64,000 nt of DNA from Lysinibacillus fusiformis (GCF_016925635.1 NZ_CP070490.1:2114001-2178000); one strand, 5' to 3'. Shown: positions 8,391 to 17,582, numbered from the stretch's first letter. Notes: generated by a model not told the origin, from the sequence alone. A program made the numbers and translations.

Positions 8391-8492
8391 CCTTTTCTTG
8401 TAGGTACTCCTCAATGGCAAAGATTCATTAGAAACAAAAATCAATCGAATACAATAGTATTAGGAAATGATTGGTCAGGTATAAATGTATAA
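8391..8492 (+). other. Short open stretch, possible coding remnant
   Basis: A stop-bounded frame without a start reads VGTPQWQRFIRNKNQ and on to NDWSGINV, a protein-like composition. I do not recognise it. No other feature is seen in 8293-8500. Confidence 0.2.
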
Positions 8493-8506
8493 TTGCAAAT
8501 ATATGA

Positions 8507-8638
8507 GCTCGTATTCCTTACGATATCCTAGAAAAATCTCAATTACGTTTCATCAAAGAAGTAAACGGCGTATAAAGTAAGCTCTATGATATTACTTCTA
8601 AGCTACCAGCAAAAATCGAGTGGGAATGTTATTGTTGA
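8507..8638 (+). pseudogene. guaA: 3' end of GMP synthase gene, interrupted
   Basis: The frame reads ARIPYDILEKSQLRFIKEV, NGV, a TAA stop (8573), then SKLYDITSKLPAKIEWE. This matches the conserved GuaA C-terminus (LEKISVRI-NEVNGINRVVYD and ITSKPPATIEWE, quoted from memory) over about 40 residues. The real stop after WE is lost and the frame ends at TGA 8636. Nothing of the GATase or ATP-pyrophosphatase domains precedes it. guaA is a known integration hotspot, and the element normally restores the gene at its other end. This piece is therefore best read as the displaced original 3' end, now decaying. Confidence 0.85.
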
Positions 8639-8662
8639 GAGCTATTTATAGCTCTCTTTTTT
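8637..8662 (+). terminator. Strong intrinsic terminator after the guaA remnant
   Basis: A perfect 8-bp stem GAGAGCTA/TAGCTCTC with a TTTA loop is followed by T6. It is presumably the original guaA terminator. Confidence 0.9.
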
Positions 8663-8763
8663 ATCCTCTAAATTTTGGTCAAACACTTGCTGAGATATCA
8701 ATATGTAGTGTATAGTCTTGAGTAAATAGATAGTTGAAAATAGGCGACTATCAAGTTTGTGGG

Positions 8764-8792
8764 ATTAATTAACCCAATCAAGGTTAATTAAT
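8764..8792. repeat. 11-bp perfect inverted repeat
   Basis: ATTAATTAACC and GGTTAATTAAT are separated by 7 nt, about 30 nt before the truncated permease. It could be an operator or a recombination site at the island edge. Confidence 0.55.
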
Positions 8793-8823
8793 TAATGCTT
8801 TGAAATTATGAAACAATAATCGT

Positions 8824-9252
8824 TTCTCACAAAACGTGGGACTTACACGTATGTCAGGTGTTAAAGATCGTAAAGTCATTTACATCACAGGTGGATTATT
8901 AGTTGCACTTGGCTTCTTACCAAAAATCGCAGCGTTAACAACGATTATTCCAACATCCGTACTAGGTGCAGCGATGCTTGCGATGTTCGGAATGGTGATT
9001 ACACAAGGTATGGGGATGCTTGTACCAGTTATGAACGAATCAGCAGAAAATGCCATGATTGCTGCTGTGGCAGTAAGTTTGGGTGTTGGTGTATCTGTTG
9101 TTCCTGGTATTTTTGATGCACTACCAGAAAGTGTTTCTCTTCTAACATCTAACGGTATCGTCTGTGGTTCAGTGACAGCGATTATCCTTAATATTTTATT
9201 CAAGATGATTGGGCCGAAGCATAAAAAAGACCCGATGCATGGGGAAGTGTAA
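8824..9252 (+). pseudogene. C-terminal third of an NCS2 nucleobase permease
   Basis: Homology starts with FSQNVGLTRM (8824), upstream of the apparent GTG start at 8836, and is cut off by a TGA at 8809. The rest shows NCS2 features: TTIIPTSVLGAAMLAMFGMV, NESAENAMIAAVAVSLGVGV and a final helix. About two thirds of a normal 430-450-residue xanthine/uracil permease is missing, including the signature helices. It cannot transport. A purine permease gene follows guaA in some Bacillaceae, so this is probably the old neighbour of guaA, damaged when the island arrived or decayed. Confidence 0.85.
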
Positions 9253-9303
9253 AGAAAGATATTAAAAATCATCTAAGTGCTCCATTTTTAATTAAAACAA
9301 TAT

Positions 9304-9355
9304 TGTCACCTGCTTTTATCTATTGCTATAGATTTGAGGAGGTGGCATTTTTTTT
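9304..9355 (+). terminator. Terminator of the truncated permease
   Basis: An 8-bp stem (TGTCACCT 9304-9311 with AGGTGGCA 9340-9347, one G-U) is followed by T8. Confidence 0.8.
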
Positions 9356-9456
9356 GAACGGCTATTTGATGATGTATTTTAAAGTGGGATAATGGGCGTA
9401 CTTACTTGCTTCAATAAAAAGATTGCCATGTATAATTAAATAAGGGAGAGATGCAT

Positions 9457-9843
9457 ATGGAAAACTTTGAAGAACTTTTGCCAAGACATAAAGCTGATAA
9501 TGCGAGAGTAGAAATGATTAAGAAAATGGAGAGAGATAAAATAATACCTTTACTGCCTAGCCTCCTTGAATGGGTTCAAGATATGAATTGGCCAGTGGCC
9601 CCAAGTGTATTAGAGTTACTTTTAACTTTTCCAGAAGAAATTGTGCCACATGTGCAAGAAGTCTTATCTTCAGATGACGATAACTGGAAATGGTTTATTT
9701 TAAACTATTTAGTTATTGAATTACCAGTAGAGTCAAGAGTTCAGTTTAAAGATTATTTAACAAGAGTGGCTGAAAGACCTACACAGAATGAACTTGCAGA
9801 AGAAATGAATGAAATTGCAAAAGAAATTTTGGAGACAATCTAA
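9457..9843 (+). CDS. DUF5071-family protein
   Basis: About 128 residues. The start is set at the second ATG (9457), because AAGGGAGAG ends at 9450 and would touch the ATG at 9451. The motif LLPRHKADN near the N-terminus and LLPSLLEWVQDMNWPVA in the middle are typical of DUF5071, a small helical, HEAT-like family of unknown function, often found near immunity-type proteins. It stands alone, with no operon partner. Confidence 0.85.
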   Translation: MENFEELLPRHKADNARVEMIKKMERDKIIPLLPSLLEWVQDMNWPVAPSVLELLLTFPEEIVPHVQEVLSSDDDNWKWFILNYLVIELPVESRVQFKDYLTRVAERPTQNELAEEMNEIAKEILETI

Positions 9844-9865
9844 AAAATAGTATGTAGAGAAATAT

Positions 9866-10777
9866 TTAGTTTAGTTTGTTATTATTTTTGTCACGTATAA
9901 TAATTTCATATGGAATTTCCTCGATGGATAGTTCTTCTCTTTTCAATTCTATTATCTTATCCACATAATCTATTAGCTGCTTTACCTTTTTATTGGATTG
10001 CCAAAACCCTTTTGGCTTTTCTAAGTCCGTTTTAATAATAATTTGTAAGGGTTCAGGATGAAATGAATAGGCGAATCCACTATATTCTTTGAATTCTTTT
10101 TTAGTTTCATCTCTTATTGCACTAAATACAGGTTGCCATTCTGGGTCTTTGATTTTACTTTTGCTTTTTTCTTTAATAAAAACCTTAAAGTTCATGCTGG
10201 TATTAGAATAAACTGAATTGGCGATAAGCTTTTCTATTTCATTCTTATTTATCAATTCCCCATTCGTTACCTCAATAATGATTCCCTTACTTGGGTCAAT
10301 AGTTAATGAATAATTGGTTTTATCATAACCATTCGCTTTTAATAAATCTAAGGTTATTTTTAGTACTTCATTTAGCTTACCATCTTCCTCACTTAATTCA
10401 TAACCATCCAATGCAATGTATTCCACTTTGAAGTTTTTGTAATCCGTCTCTTTTGCTATATTTAAGATGATATTTTCAATAATACTCTTATTCTTATCAA
10501 TAAAATCCTTATCTTTGGCTTGAATAGTAAATACACGGTCATCAGGGGAAAAATCAAACCCTATTTGAACGAAACCATTTTTATTAAACTCCTGAGAAAT
10601 TTTTCTTAATACCTCGTTAATCTTTTCATTTTCCTTTTTAGTTTCCACCATACTTTTAACTAAAGCCATTTCCAATTCTTCTTCACAATGAGCAGACCTT
10701 GATTTATCTAGATTTGTCGTTATGATAATGGCTGTAATTGTAGTGGCAGTAATAAAACCAATTAAGGTTTTTTTCAT
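9866..10777 (-). CDS. Membrane-anchored protein with three tandem ~75-residue repeats
   Basis: ATG 10777 is chosen, with GAGGGGTG 8 nt upstream. An N-terminal hydrophobic helix (about residues 4-22) anchors or exports it. The remainder has three related units, each an amphipathic helix, two beta strands and a helix: INEVLRKISQEFNKNGF..., LNEVLKITLDLLKANGY... and FSAIRDETKKEFKEYSG.... The layout resembles DUF4030-type proteins of the Bacillus cereus group, from memory and not certain. The function is unknown. Single gene, with convergent DUF5071 downstream. Confidence 0.75.
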   Translation of the reverse strand: MKKTLIGFITATTITAIIITTNLDKSRSAHCEEELEMALVKSMVETKKENEKINEVLRKISQEFNKNGFVQIGFDFSPDDRVFTIQAKDKDFIDKNKSIIENIILNIAKETDYKNFKVEYIALDGYELSEEDGKLNEVLKITLDLLKANGYDKTNYSLTIDPSKGIIIEVTNGELINKNEIEKLIANSVYSNTSMNFKVFIKEKSKSKIKDPEWQPVFSAIRDETKKEFKEYSGFAYSFHPEPLQIIIKTDLEKPKGFWQSNKKVKQLIDYVDKIIELKREELSIEEIPYEIIIRDKNNNKLN

Positions 10778-10988
10778 AATAGTCACCCCTCAAGTAGAAT
10801 TGTATGTTTTTAACTATTGATTATGATATTAGTTGAAATTTATTTTTTTAAAATAACTATAGATAGTCATATGGAATGTTTAACATTAGATTAAAGGGGA
10901 ATTTAAAAATAGAATTGTTGAAATAGCATGTAACTCTCTCTTTCAACATATACTTATATAAAACTACTCTCAGAAAGGTCTAGTACAA

Positions 10989-11510
10989 ATGCAAAGTATC
11001 GTTTTAATTTTAATCCTACAATTAGTATATGTACCTTTTTTAACATTACGAACAATATTTTTGGTAAAGAATATCACATTCCTTGCAGCGATATTTGGTA
11101 TGCTGGAGATGTTGGTGTATGTATTTGGCCTTTCACTCGTTTTCAGTGGGAAGCAAAGCATGTTATCTATGGTTGTCTATGCAGTTGGGTTTGGATTAGG
11201 TATATTTTTAGGAGCAAAAATAGAACGAAAGCTAGCGATAGGCTATGTTTATACAACCATTAATACGCAAAATAAGAATGAAGAGCTTGTGAAATTTCTT
11301 CGTAATGAAGGATTTGCCGTCACGATTTATATCGGAGAAGGGCGAGATAGTAACCGCTATAAATATGAAATCTTAACGAAGAGGAATCGTGAAGGGGAGC
11401 TCTTTCAAATAGTAGAGCAATTCGAGCCGAATGCGTTTATTATCTCGTATGAGCCTAAGTCATTCAAAGGCGGCTTTTTACTTGCTCGTATGAAGGCTAA
11501 GCAAAAATAA
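10989..11510 (+). CDS. UPF0316/DUF2179 membrane protein (YebE-like)
   Basis: 173 residues. Three hydrophobic helices fill residues 1-80, followed by a cytosolic DUF2179 domain (about 105-165, with YTTINTQNKNEELVKFLR and YEILTKRNREGEL). This is the usual size and order for the family (B. subtilis YebE). DUF2179 domains are thought to bind small ligands; the role is unknown. It has its own terminator. Confidence 0.9.
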   Translation: MQSIVLILILQLVYVPFLTLRTIFLVKNITFLAAIFGMLEMLVYVFGLSLVFSGKQSMLSMVVYAVGFGLGIFLGAKIERKLAIGYVYTTINTQNKNEELVKFLRNEGFAVTIYIGEGRDSNRYKYEILTKRNREGELFQIVEQFEPNAFIISYEPKSFKGGFLLARMKAKQK

Positions 11511-11522
11511 TATTCACTATGA

Positions 11523-11556
11523 AAGGACCCTCGCTAAAAGCGAAGGTCCTTTTTTA
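11523..11556 (+). terminator. Terminator between convergent yebE-like and DUF2252 genes
   Basis: A long stem AAGGACC-TCGC/GCGA-GGTCCTT with a short A-rich loop is followed by T5, and the reverse strand also carries T-rich sequence. Confidence 0.9.
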
Positions 11557-11560
11557 CATA

Positions 11561-12850
11561 TTACATAAATTTTGTTTCAACCCAATTTTTAAATAAATCA
11601 AAGTCTGTATAGACGGTTTCTTTGTAGCTCATTGCTTGTAAAATTGTATGTTCTATAAATACATTCCGTTCTTTGCCAATCGCTTTTAAAATCTCCTCCT
11701 CGCTGTGATAGGTAAAAACATGAGAATAATCGATATCAGCTCGGGCATGTATTTTAGCAGCAATTTGTCCCATAAGTGATGTTGTTGTAAAGTAATCCTC
11801 TACATCCTTATAGTTTTTAGGCTTAATCTTCTTTTTATAGGGAGAACGTTCTCGAATATAAAATTCCTGTCCATTCATCGTGATAAAGGCTAAATGTGGG
11901 TCCTCTAAATGGTGCATGGCTTTTTGAGTTCCAACTACTCGTGCTCCCTGGTGCTCATAGTGATTCCAAAATAGATCCTGATAAGGGAGGAAGTAGGCAG
12001 GAATGGCTGTGCGTACCTCTTTCATTTCTAGCACTAAATCATCGACACCTGATGCACTCTTTTCGTCTTCTACTAAAATATAATAACGTTTTAAACCGAT
12101 AGAAGCTGTTCCAGAGCCATACTTATAGGCTATGTCTCGAATTTTATATGTAGAAAGTGCGTTTGAAATGGCACTGTATTCCTCAGCAGTGACTGGTTGA
12201 ATTTCTTCATTCCATAAGAAAGCACGTTCGCCATCTTCATTGAGATACGTAATATCCTGTAAAAGGTAAGATTGTTGGCGTTTCTCAAGCTTTTTCAATA
12301 ACCTCTTTGCTGGTCCCTTTGTATTGTCTCTTGTAAAAATCAGTGTTAGAGGATCATCCAGTTTACGCTCAAATCGTTTTAGCTGATCAATATAACTGTT
12401 AAGAAAATGCTGAATAGCCGTTTCCTGGGTTGCCTTATGTAAGCCTTGTTCCTCTAAATAGAGCGCAATACTAACACTCATTCTAACAATATCGTATAAA
12501 TAAGAGCCTACATAGCCCTCATCGAAATCATTGACATCAAAAACAATCGAACCTGCTTCATTTTGAAAAGCACCGAAGTTATCCATATGCATGTCACCTT
12601 GAATCCAAGTCGGTTTTCTATCAGGAGTATGGAAGATTGAGGCGGATTTTGTCATATCAAAATAAAATAGATAGGCACTTCCGCGGAAAAAGCGAAATGG
12701 GCTTTCAAGCATTTTACGGTATTTCTCCAAGCGCTGTACCTCTGTTAAACGCATTCGTTGAACATCAAACTCTTCAAAGATTGTTTCTAATTGTTCTTGT
12801 CTTAAAAAAGTTCTAGTATGTTTCACTTGCTCCAATAAAGCATGCTCCAT
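11561..12850 (-). CDS. DUF2252-family protein (kinase-like fold)
   Basis: 429 residues. The motifs FFRGSAYLFYFDM, PTWIQGDMHMDNFG and FDVNDFDEGYVGSYLYDI mark DUF2252, whose GDxHxxNF and DFD resemble the catalytic loop and metal site of aminoglycoside-phosphotransferase-like kinases. The substrate is unknown. Start ATG 12850 with AAAGGGG. It is monocistronic, with a convergent neighbour on one side and a divergent one on the other. Confidence 0.9.
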   Translation of the reverse strand: MEHALLEQVKHTRTFLRQEQLETIFEEFDVQRMRLTEVQRLEKYRKMLESPFRFFRGSAYLFYFDMTKSASIFHTPDRKPTWIQGDMHMDNFGAFQNEAGSIVFDVNDFDEGYVGSYLYDIVRMSVSIALYLEEQGLHKATQETAIQHFLNSYIDQLKRFERKLDDPLTLIFTRDNTKGPAKRLLKKLEKRQQSYLLQDITYLNEDGERAFLWNEEIQPVTAEEYSAISNALSTYKIRDIAYKYGSGTASIGLKRYYILVEDEKSASGVDDLVLEMKEVRTAIPAYFLPYQDLFWNHYEHQGARVVGTQKAMHHLEDPHLAFITMNGQEFYIRERSPYKKKIKPKNYKDVEDYFTTTSLMGQIAAKIHARADIDYSHVFTYHSEEEILKAIGKERNVFIEHTILQAMSYKETVYTDFDLFKNWVETKFM

Positions 12851-13031
12851 ATTATAATCCCCTTTGTTAATTTAAAATTTACCTGTATATACGGAAATAA
12901 ATTGAATAAGTTTCGAAGAAATTTAGCAAATGTACTCGATAAAATTGGCTAATCATCTAAGGTTATTTCATAACATGTTCGATAACCTATTTTCATACTA
13001 TAAGACATGCATAGACACGGAGGGGGGTTGT

Positions 13032-13601
13032 ATGTATTTCTTTACAAAAAGTCTTGTCATTTTAATAGGAAGTATTTCATTGTCGTTAGGAATAAACTTA
13101 TTTTTAACGCCATATGAAATTTTAGATGGGGGAGTAGTAGGGTTAGCGCTAATATTACACTATTTATATAAACTCAAAATTGGTTTAATGATTATTATCA
13201 TTAGTATTCCGATTTTTATTATCGCTTGGTTTAAATATAAAACCTATTTTTATAATAGTATACACGGTTTAATAACGTCTTCCTTCATTATCGATTTGTT
13301 AAAGCCTGTCCGCAATCTTGTGCAAATTGACGCGCTTTATAGTGCCATTCTTGGAGGAATACTTGTAGGCTTTGGCATTGGTCTAATGCTGCGTTTTCAG
13401 ACAAGCACAGGGGGGACAGACTTAATCGCGCAATTTATCTGTGATAAAACGGGTATCAATGTTGGGATCTTAATATTTTTTATTGATTCCATCGTAATTA
13501 TTATAGGCGGCTTCCTCCTATCTACCTCGACCTTTCTATTATCCATTATTACAGTGCTAGTAGTGGGTATTACGACAAGCATTATTACTAGTCGAGTTTA
13601 A
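13032..13601 (+). CDS. YitT-family membrane protein (DUF161)
   Basis: 189 residues from ATG 13032, with GAGGGGGG upstream; the 34 in-frame codons before it have no site. Five or six hydrophobic helices are seen, with the family motif STGGTDLIAQ near residue 143 and an N-terminal LGINLFLTPYEILDGGVVG. The usual YitT family is about 280 residues with a C-terminal cytosolic DUF2179 domain. This copy ends after the membrane part, as some paralogues do. The function is unknown. Confidence 0.87.
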   Translation: MYFFTKSLVILIGSISLSLGINLFLTPYEILDGGVVGLALILHYLYKLKIGLMIIIISIPIFIIAWFKYKTYFYNSIHGLITSSFIIDLLKPVRNLVQIDALYSAILGGILVGFGIGLMLRFQTSTGGTDLIAQFICDKTGINVGILIFFIDSIVIIIGGFLLSTSTFLLSIITVLVVGITTSIITSRV

Positions 13602-13608
13602 TAAACGT

Positions 13609-13640
13609 AAAAAATAGTTCCAGTATAAACTGAAACTATT
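13609..13640. terminator. Bidirectional terminator
   Basis: The stem AAATAGTT-CAGT/ACTG-AACTATTT with an ATAA loop lies between the convergent yitT-like and eamA genes, and overlaps the last codons of the latter. Confidence 0.8.
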
Positions 13641-14532
13641 TGGGGGTCTGATTATCGAGTGCTTTCAGTAGCTTCTTTTTTGGATGTGCGGGTTTCACTT
13701 CGGCAATTAGTATAGCCAGTAAAATAAGTACTGCGCCTACGACCATACGGCTTGTTAGCAATTCATGCAAGAAGATAACGGATAGAGCCATGCCGAAAAA
13801 AGATTCAGTTGATAGTATGATTGCAGCCTTTGTGGCAGTTGTATATTGATTGGCCACATTCTGGAAAAGATAAGCTATTGTTGTAGAAAAAATCCCTAGA
13901 TAAACAAGAGAATAGATTGCTTCTTTTTCAAGGGACGTAGGAATATCGCCTTGGCTAATGACAACTAGAACACCTATTAGGGATGCTGTGAGAAACTGAA
14001 TAATGGTTAGAGCAATGGCATCTTCCTTTTGAACAAAAAGGTTTGTACAAAAGATATCAAAGGCAAAAGCAACCGCACAAGCTAATGATAGGGCATCACC
14101 TATATTCATTGTTAATGAGCCTTGTAATGATAAAAAGCCAATACCGACAATCGCTATTATTGACCCAATGATTTCGTAACCATCGATACGACGTTTATAA
14201 ACGGCATACGCTATTAAAGGGACAATAATAACATTTACTGCGGTTAAAAAGGCATTTTTAGATGGTGTTGTATATTGAAGTCCAACTGTTTGAAGGGCAA
14301 ACGCTATATACAAAATCGTACCTAATAAAGCTCCCTTCCAAACCACTGATTTCGAAGCCTTTCTTAAGCGGGAGCCAAATAAAACGGTTAATATAATTGA
14401 AGCTAATAAGAATCTACCAGCCATTACTTGATAAGCTGTTAAATATTCTAAGGCAATGGCTGTTACAACAAACCCACTACCCCACACGATTGCAGTCACT
14501 AATAGCATGCCATCAGCTATGTAAGTTTTCAT
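13636..14532 (-). CDS. EamA/DMT-family transporter
   Basis: 298 residues with ten predicted helices, in two EamA repeats (residues 5-137 and 147-280). The motifs are IVWGSGFVVTAIALEYL at the start and the repeat-two YLFQNVANQYTTATKAAIIL with ESFFGMALS. The family exports amino acids or other metabolites; the substrate cannot be told. Start ATG 14532 behind TTAGGAGG. The short tail is basic. It lies upstream of, and in the same direction as, nothing cotranscribed. Confidence 0.9.
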   Translation of the reverse strand: MKTYIADGMLLVTAIVWGSGFVVTAIALEYLTAYQVMAGRFLLASIILTVLFGSRLRKASKSVVWKGALLGTILYIAFALQTVGLQYTTPSKNAFLTAVNVIIVPLIAYAVYKRRIDGYEIIGSIIAIVGIGFLSLQGSLTMNIGDALSLACAVAFAFDIFCTNLFVQKEDAIALTIIQFLTASLIGVLVVISQGDIPTSLEKEAIYSLVYLGIFSTTIAYLFQNVANQYTTATKAAIILSTESFFGMALSVIFLHELLTSRMVVGAVLILLAILIAEVKPAHPKKKLLKALDNQTPK

Positions 14533-14635
14533 GTTTTCTTCCTCCTAACTTCAATAGAATAGCATAAGAGGGAAGAAAAGAATTTGATTTTATTTCTAAA
14601 TATTCAGGCGTTTTTTTGTACTTATTCCAAAGCGA

Positions 14636-15796
14636 TTAGTCACTGTTCATTTTGCTATGTAATAAGTACAATTTAACGGCTGCAGCTAGGCGTTCATAAA
14701 AAACATAATCATTATCTATGGGTGCCACTAGCTGACGGATTTTAGCCATGCGATAGCGGATTGTATTTGGATGACAGAATTGTGCTACAGCAACTTCCTT
14801 AATATTTCCTTTATTAATGATATAGGTTATGGCGGTCTCCATTAAATCTGGATCAGCCTTATCATCAAGTAAAGGGGCTAAAAAGGAGGTAACATAGTCC
14901 ATTGCGAATGTTGCATCTTTACGGTACAACTCGATTAATAAACAATCGGACGCGAGATTCTTATAATGACAGCTAGGTAGCATATCGATTCCAGCGAAAA
15001 TATTGGCAAAAAAAGCTTCGCGTAATGCCATTGGGAATCCTGTCTGGGTATCATAGCAACTGCTATAACCGAACGTGAATGTATCAGTAGAAATGGCATA
15101 TAATGTTAGCCATTCATGTAACACCTTTTCAAATTGGAACTGCTGAGATGGATTTGTCATGATGATAAAAAGGCTTTGTTTATAGGAACAAATCAGACCT
15201 GATTTTAATAGTGGCTCCAACGAATAAAAGGACTGCATCCAGCTTTGATGGATTGTATCACTTGCCCGTAAATTTGCTATAAATACATATCTCTCAAAGG
15301 GCTTATTGAGCTGTTGTAAAATGGATTTGATTTGCTCCTGTGTTACATCTTCCTCCATTAACCTTCGTAAAATCGTCTCTAAAAAGTAGGAATAATCCTG
15401 TGTCTTAGCATAGGCCATCGTTTCTAAAATGATTTTTTCAAAAAACTCATCTCCACCAAAGCGCAATATAGGGAAATTTTGCTGCTCCGCATACGACAAA
15501 ACTTCTTCAGGTAATTCCTTAAAAATAACAGGCTTATAAGCTAAAGCACTCGCCCCAAGCTCAATTAGATTTTTAACAGCATTTAATAAATACTCAGGCT
15601 CTTGTTTTGCAAATAATAAACTACTTAACACAACACTGTTGGGTGTAAAGACAGTATCTCTGACATGGTGTATATCAGGTGAAAATTCAAAATCTAAAAT
15701 CTCTACATTTTGAACAGCTTTATGTAAGCCGTTGTGACCAGCAACAACAGTGAAATCTTTTGTAATAGGTAGTTGTAAAAAATTCTCTACATTCAT
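14636..15796 (-). CDS. PucR-family transcriptional regulator
   Basis: 386 residues. The N-terminal PucR domain (LQLPITKDFTVVAGHNGL..., about 5-125) is followed by a middle GGDEF-like, non-catalytic region and the C-terminal HTH_30 domain (TAITYIINKGNIKEVAVAQ, then CHPNTIRYRMAKIRQL). PucR proteins activate purine or nitrogen-compound catabolism. The gene lies directly downstream of, and in the same direction as, an amidase pair, so it may control that pair. The terminator between them argues for a separate transcript. Confidence 0.9.
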   Translation of the reverse strand: MNVENFLQLPITKDFTVVAGHNGLHKAVQNVEILDFEFSPDIHHVRDTVFTPNSVVLSSLLFAKQEPEYLLNAVKNLIELGASALAYKPVIFKELPEEVLSYAEQQNFPILRFGGDEFFEKIILETMAYAKTQDYSYFLETILRRLMEEDVTQEQIKSILQQLNKPFERYVFIANLRASDTIHQSWMQSFYSLEPLLKSGLICSYKQSLFIIMTNPSQQFQFEKVLHEWLTLYAISTDTFTFGYSSCYDTQTGFPMALREAFFANIFAGIDMLPSCHYKNLASDCLLIELYRKDATFAMDYVTSFLAPLLDDKADPDLMETAITYIINKGNIKEVAVAQFCHPNTIRYRMAKIRQLVAPIDNDYVFYERLAAAVKLYLLHSKMNSD

Positions 15797-15897
15797 GAGT
15801 GCATCATTGCCTTTCCTGTAGTAAGCTTCTTGTTTCTATTATAAAATTACTTGTTCATAAAAAACCATTAGTAATAATGCCAATGGGTATCCACCAC

Positions 15898-15942
15898 AAA
15901 AAATCTGCTCATTCAGCGGTATACCGTGAAGTGAGCAGATTT
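15898..15942 (-). terminator. Terminator of the amidase operon
   Basis: An 11-bp stem (AAATCTGCTCA with TGAGCAGATTT) is followed, reading the minus strand, by T6. It lies 15 nt after the amidase stop codon. Confidence 0.9.
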
Positions 15943-15956
15943 CCAGCACTTATCGT

Positions 15957-17375
15957 TTAGATATTAGCAAAAATATTTGGTTTTCTATTTCTCTGTGGAT
16001 TTGTTTGCTCAACAGCATACCCTACATTTAAAATGCGTCCTTCTTTAAAGGCTGGACCAATAATTTGTAGACCTATTGGTAAGTTTCCTTTAAAGCCACA
16101 AGGAACCGAAAGGGCAGGTAAGCCTGTTAAGTTGCTAGGGCCTGTAAAGCGGATAATATTATCAATTAAATCTACTTTTTGACCGTTTAACTCTGCAAAA
16201 TCATCCCCAATTGTACTAGCTACAACAGGTAGGGTAGGGGTAATGAGCACATCTACCACATTAAAAATCTCTGTAAACTCCTGCTTGATTTGACGACGTA
16301 CCTGTTGAGCCTGCAAGTAATCGACGGCAGAAGGCAATTCGCCAAGCTCAAATAGTAGGCGAATATCGTCACCAAAATCTTGTGGTCTCTTTTGTAAATC
16401 TGAATGGTGTATAGCTGCTGCCTCTGAAAGGGACGTCACAAGCTCTGCCCATTCTGCATATTGTAGGGAAGGAATACGTACTACTTCCACTTTTGCTCCT
16501 TGGTCTACTAAGCTTTGAATACTTGCTCGAACAGCCTTTTCTACATCAGCATCAACATTTTTAAAGAAATATTCTTCATTGATACCAATCACTAAATCCT
16601 TGATATTGCCAGTAAGCTGCTGCACGTAGTTGTCTGTTGGAACATCAATGCAAGTAGGGTCTCGATGATCAAAACCAGCAATGACTTCAAGCAAGCCCGC
16701 TGCATCTTTGACTGTCTTAGTCATTGGGCCAATATGATCTAAGCTCCAAGCGAGTGGGTAACAGCCATATTTACTTACACGACCGTGTGTAGGTTTCAAA
16801 CCAACAATGCCACAAGCAGAGGATGGAATTCGAATGGAGCCTGCTGTATCCGTACCTAGTGAAGCAACACTTGCGCCAGCCGCAACAGCCGCCCCTGAGC
16901 CTCCACTTGAACCTCCAGGAATTTTATCTAAATCCCATGGGTTGCGAACAGGGCCGTAATGAGGGTTATTATTGGTAATTCCCCAAGCATACTCATGCAT
17001 GCTTAATTTTCCAGTGAAAATAACACCAGCGTCACGAAGTTTTTCAACCACTGTCGCATCATAATCAGAAACGAAGTCCTTATGAATTTTTGAGGACATC
17101 GTTGTTATTTTATCTTTAAAATACAAGTTGTCCTTTAAGGCCATAGGTATTCCATGATACATACCTTTATAATGACCTTGGAGAATCTCCTGTTCAACTT
17201 CTTTTGCCTTTGCTAATGCTTCTTCCCGATAGAAAGCCATATAGGAATTAATTTTAGGCTGACTTTCCTCAGCAAAATCTAAAATAGCTTTCGTTAATTC
17301 CACGGGAGATAGCGTCTTTGATGCAAGTAAAGGTGCCAATTCTTCAACAGATTTTAAATGTAAATCAGTTGTCAA
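15957..17375 (-). CDS. Amidase-signature hydrolase
   Basis: About 472 residues from TTG 17375, with GGAGGTGA 8 nt upstream and coupled to the preceding small gene. Seen: the catalytic Lys in MALKDNLYFKDK, the cis-Ser in GGSSGGSGAAVAAG and the Ser nucleophile in LGTDTAGSIRIPSSACG, in canonical spacing. The enzyme hydrolyses an amide; relatives include GatA, allophanate and carboxybiuret hydrolases. With an AtzG-like partner and a PucR regulator nearby, a role in ureide or nitrogen salvage is plausible but inferred. A gatB/gatC context is absent, so it is not the tRNA amidotransferase. Confidence 0.92.
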   Translation of the reverse strand: MTTDLHLKSVEELAPLLASKTLSPVELTKAILDFAEESQPKINSYMAFYREEALAKAKEVEQEILQGHYKGMYHGIPMALKDNLYFKDKITTMSSKIHKDFVSDYDATVVEKLRDAGVIFTGKLSMHEYAWGITNNNPHYGPVRNPWDLDKIPGGSSGGSGAAVAAGASVASLGTDTAGSIRIPSSACGIVGLKPTHGRVSKYGCYPLAWSLDHIGPMTKTVKDAAGLLEVIAGFDHRDPTCIDVPTDNYVQQLTGNIKDLVIGINEEYFFKNVDADVEKAVRASIQSLVDQGAKVEVVRIPSLQYAEWAELVTSLSEAAAIHHSDLQKRPQDFGDDIRLLFELGELPSAVDYLQAQQVRRQIKQEFTEIFNVVDVLITPTLPVVASTIGDDFAELNGQKVDLIDNIIRFTGPSNLTGLPALSVPCGFKGNLPIGLQIIGPAFKEGRILNVGYAVEQTNPQRNRKPNIFANI

Positions 17376-17550
17376 TGTGATCACCTCCAGGAATACTACG
17401 TACGGCGATATCTGCATCATCAATCGCAATACCTTCTAAATTGCTACGAAGTGACTGCATACCTTCCCAGCGTGTTAATAATAGTTCAAGGTGTTCAGGT
17501 TTCGGTGTAATTCCTTTGTTCTCCAATAATTGTTGAATAGACAAGCTCAT
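17365..17550 (-). CDS. Small AtzG-like amidase partner
   Basis: 61 residues, starting at ATG 17550 with GGGAGGA upstream. It ends inside the amidase gene (11-nt overlap), so the two are translationally coupled. The pattern, a helical N-terminus, then LLLTRWEGMQSLRSNLEGI and a short acidic stretch ending in IPGGDHI, resembles DUF4089/AtzG-like subunits, which act like GatC by bracing the amidase. This assignment is from pattern and context. Confidence 0.75.
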   Translation of the reverse strand: MSLSIQQLLENKGITPKPEHLELLLTRWEGMQSLRSNLEGIAIDDADIAVRSIPGGDHIDN

Positions 17551-17582
17551 TAACAGGATCCTCCCTTGAATAATTTTTATCT

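Noticed and set aside
8663-8823. Purine riboswitch before the truncated permease
   Set aside because: The conserved core loops are not recognisable; only an inverted repeat is present.
8836-9252. A complete small permease gene
   Set aside because: Homology extends upstream of the GTG and is cut by a stop; two thirds of the family length is missing.
15957-17550. gatCA tRNA amidotransferase genes
   Set aside because: gatB is absent, the small protein is not a clear GatC, and a PucR regulator is adjacent.
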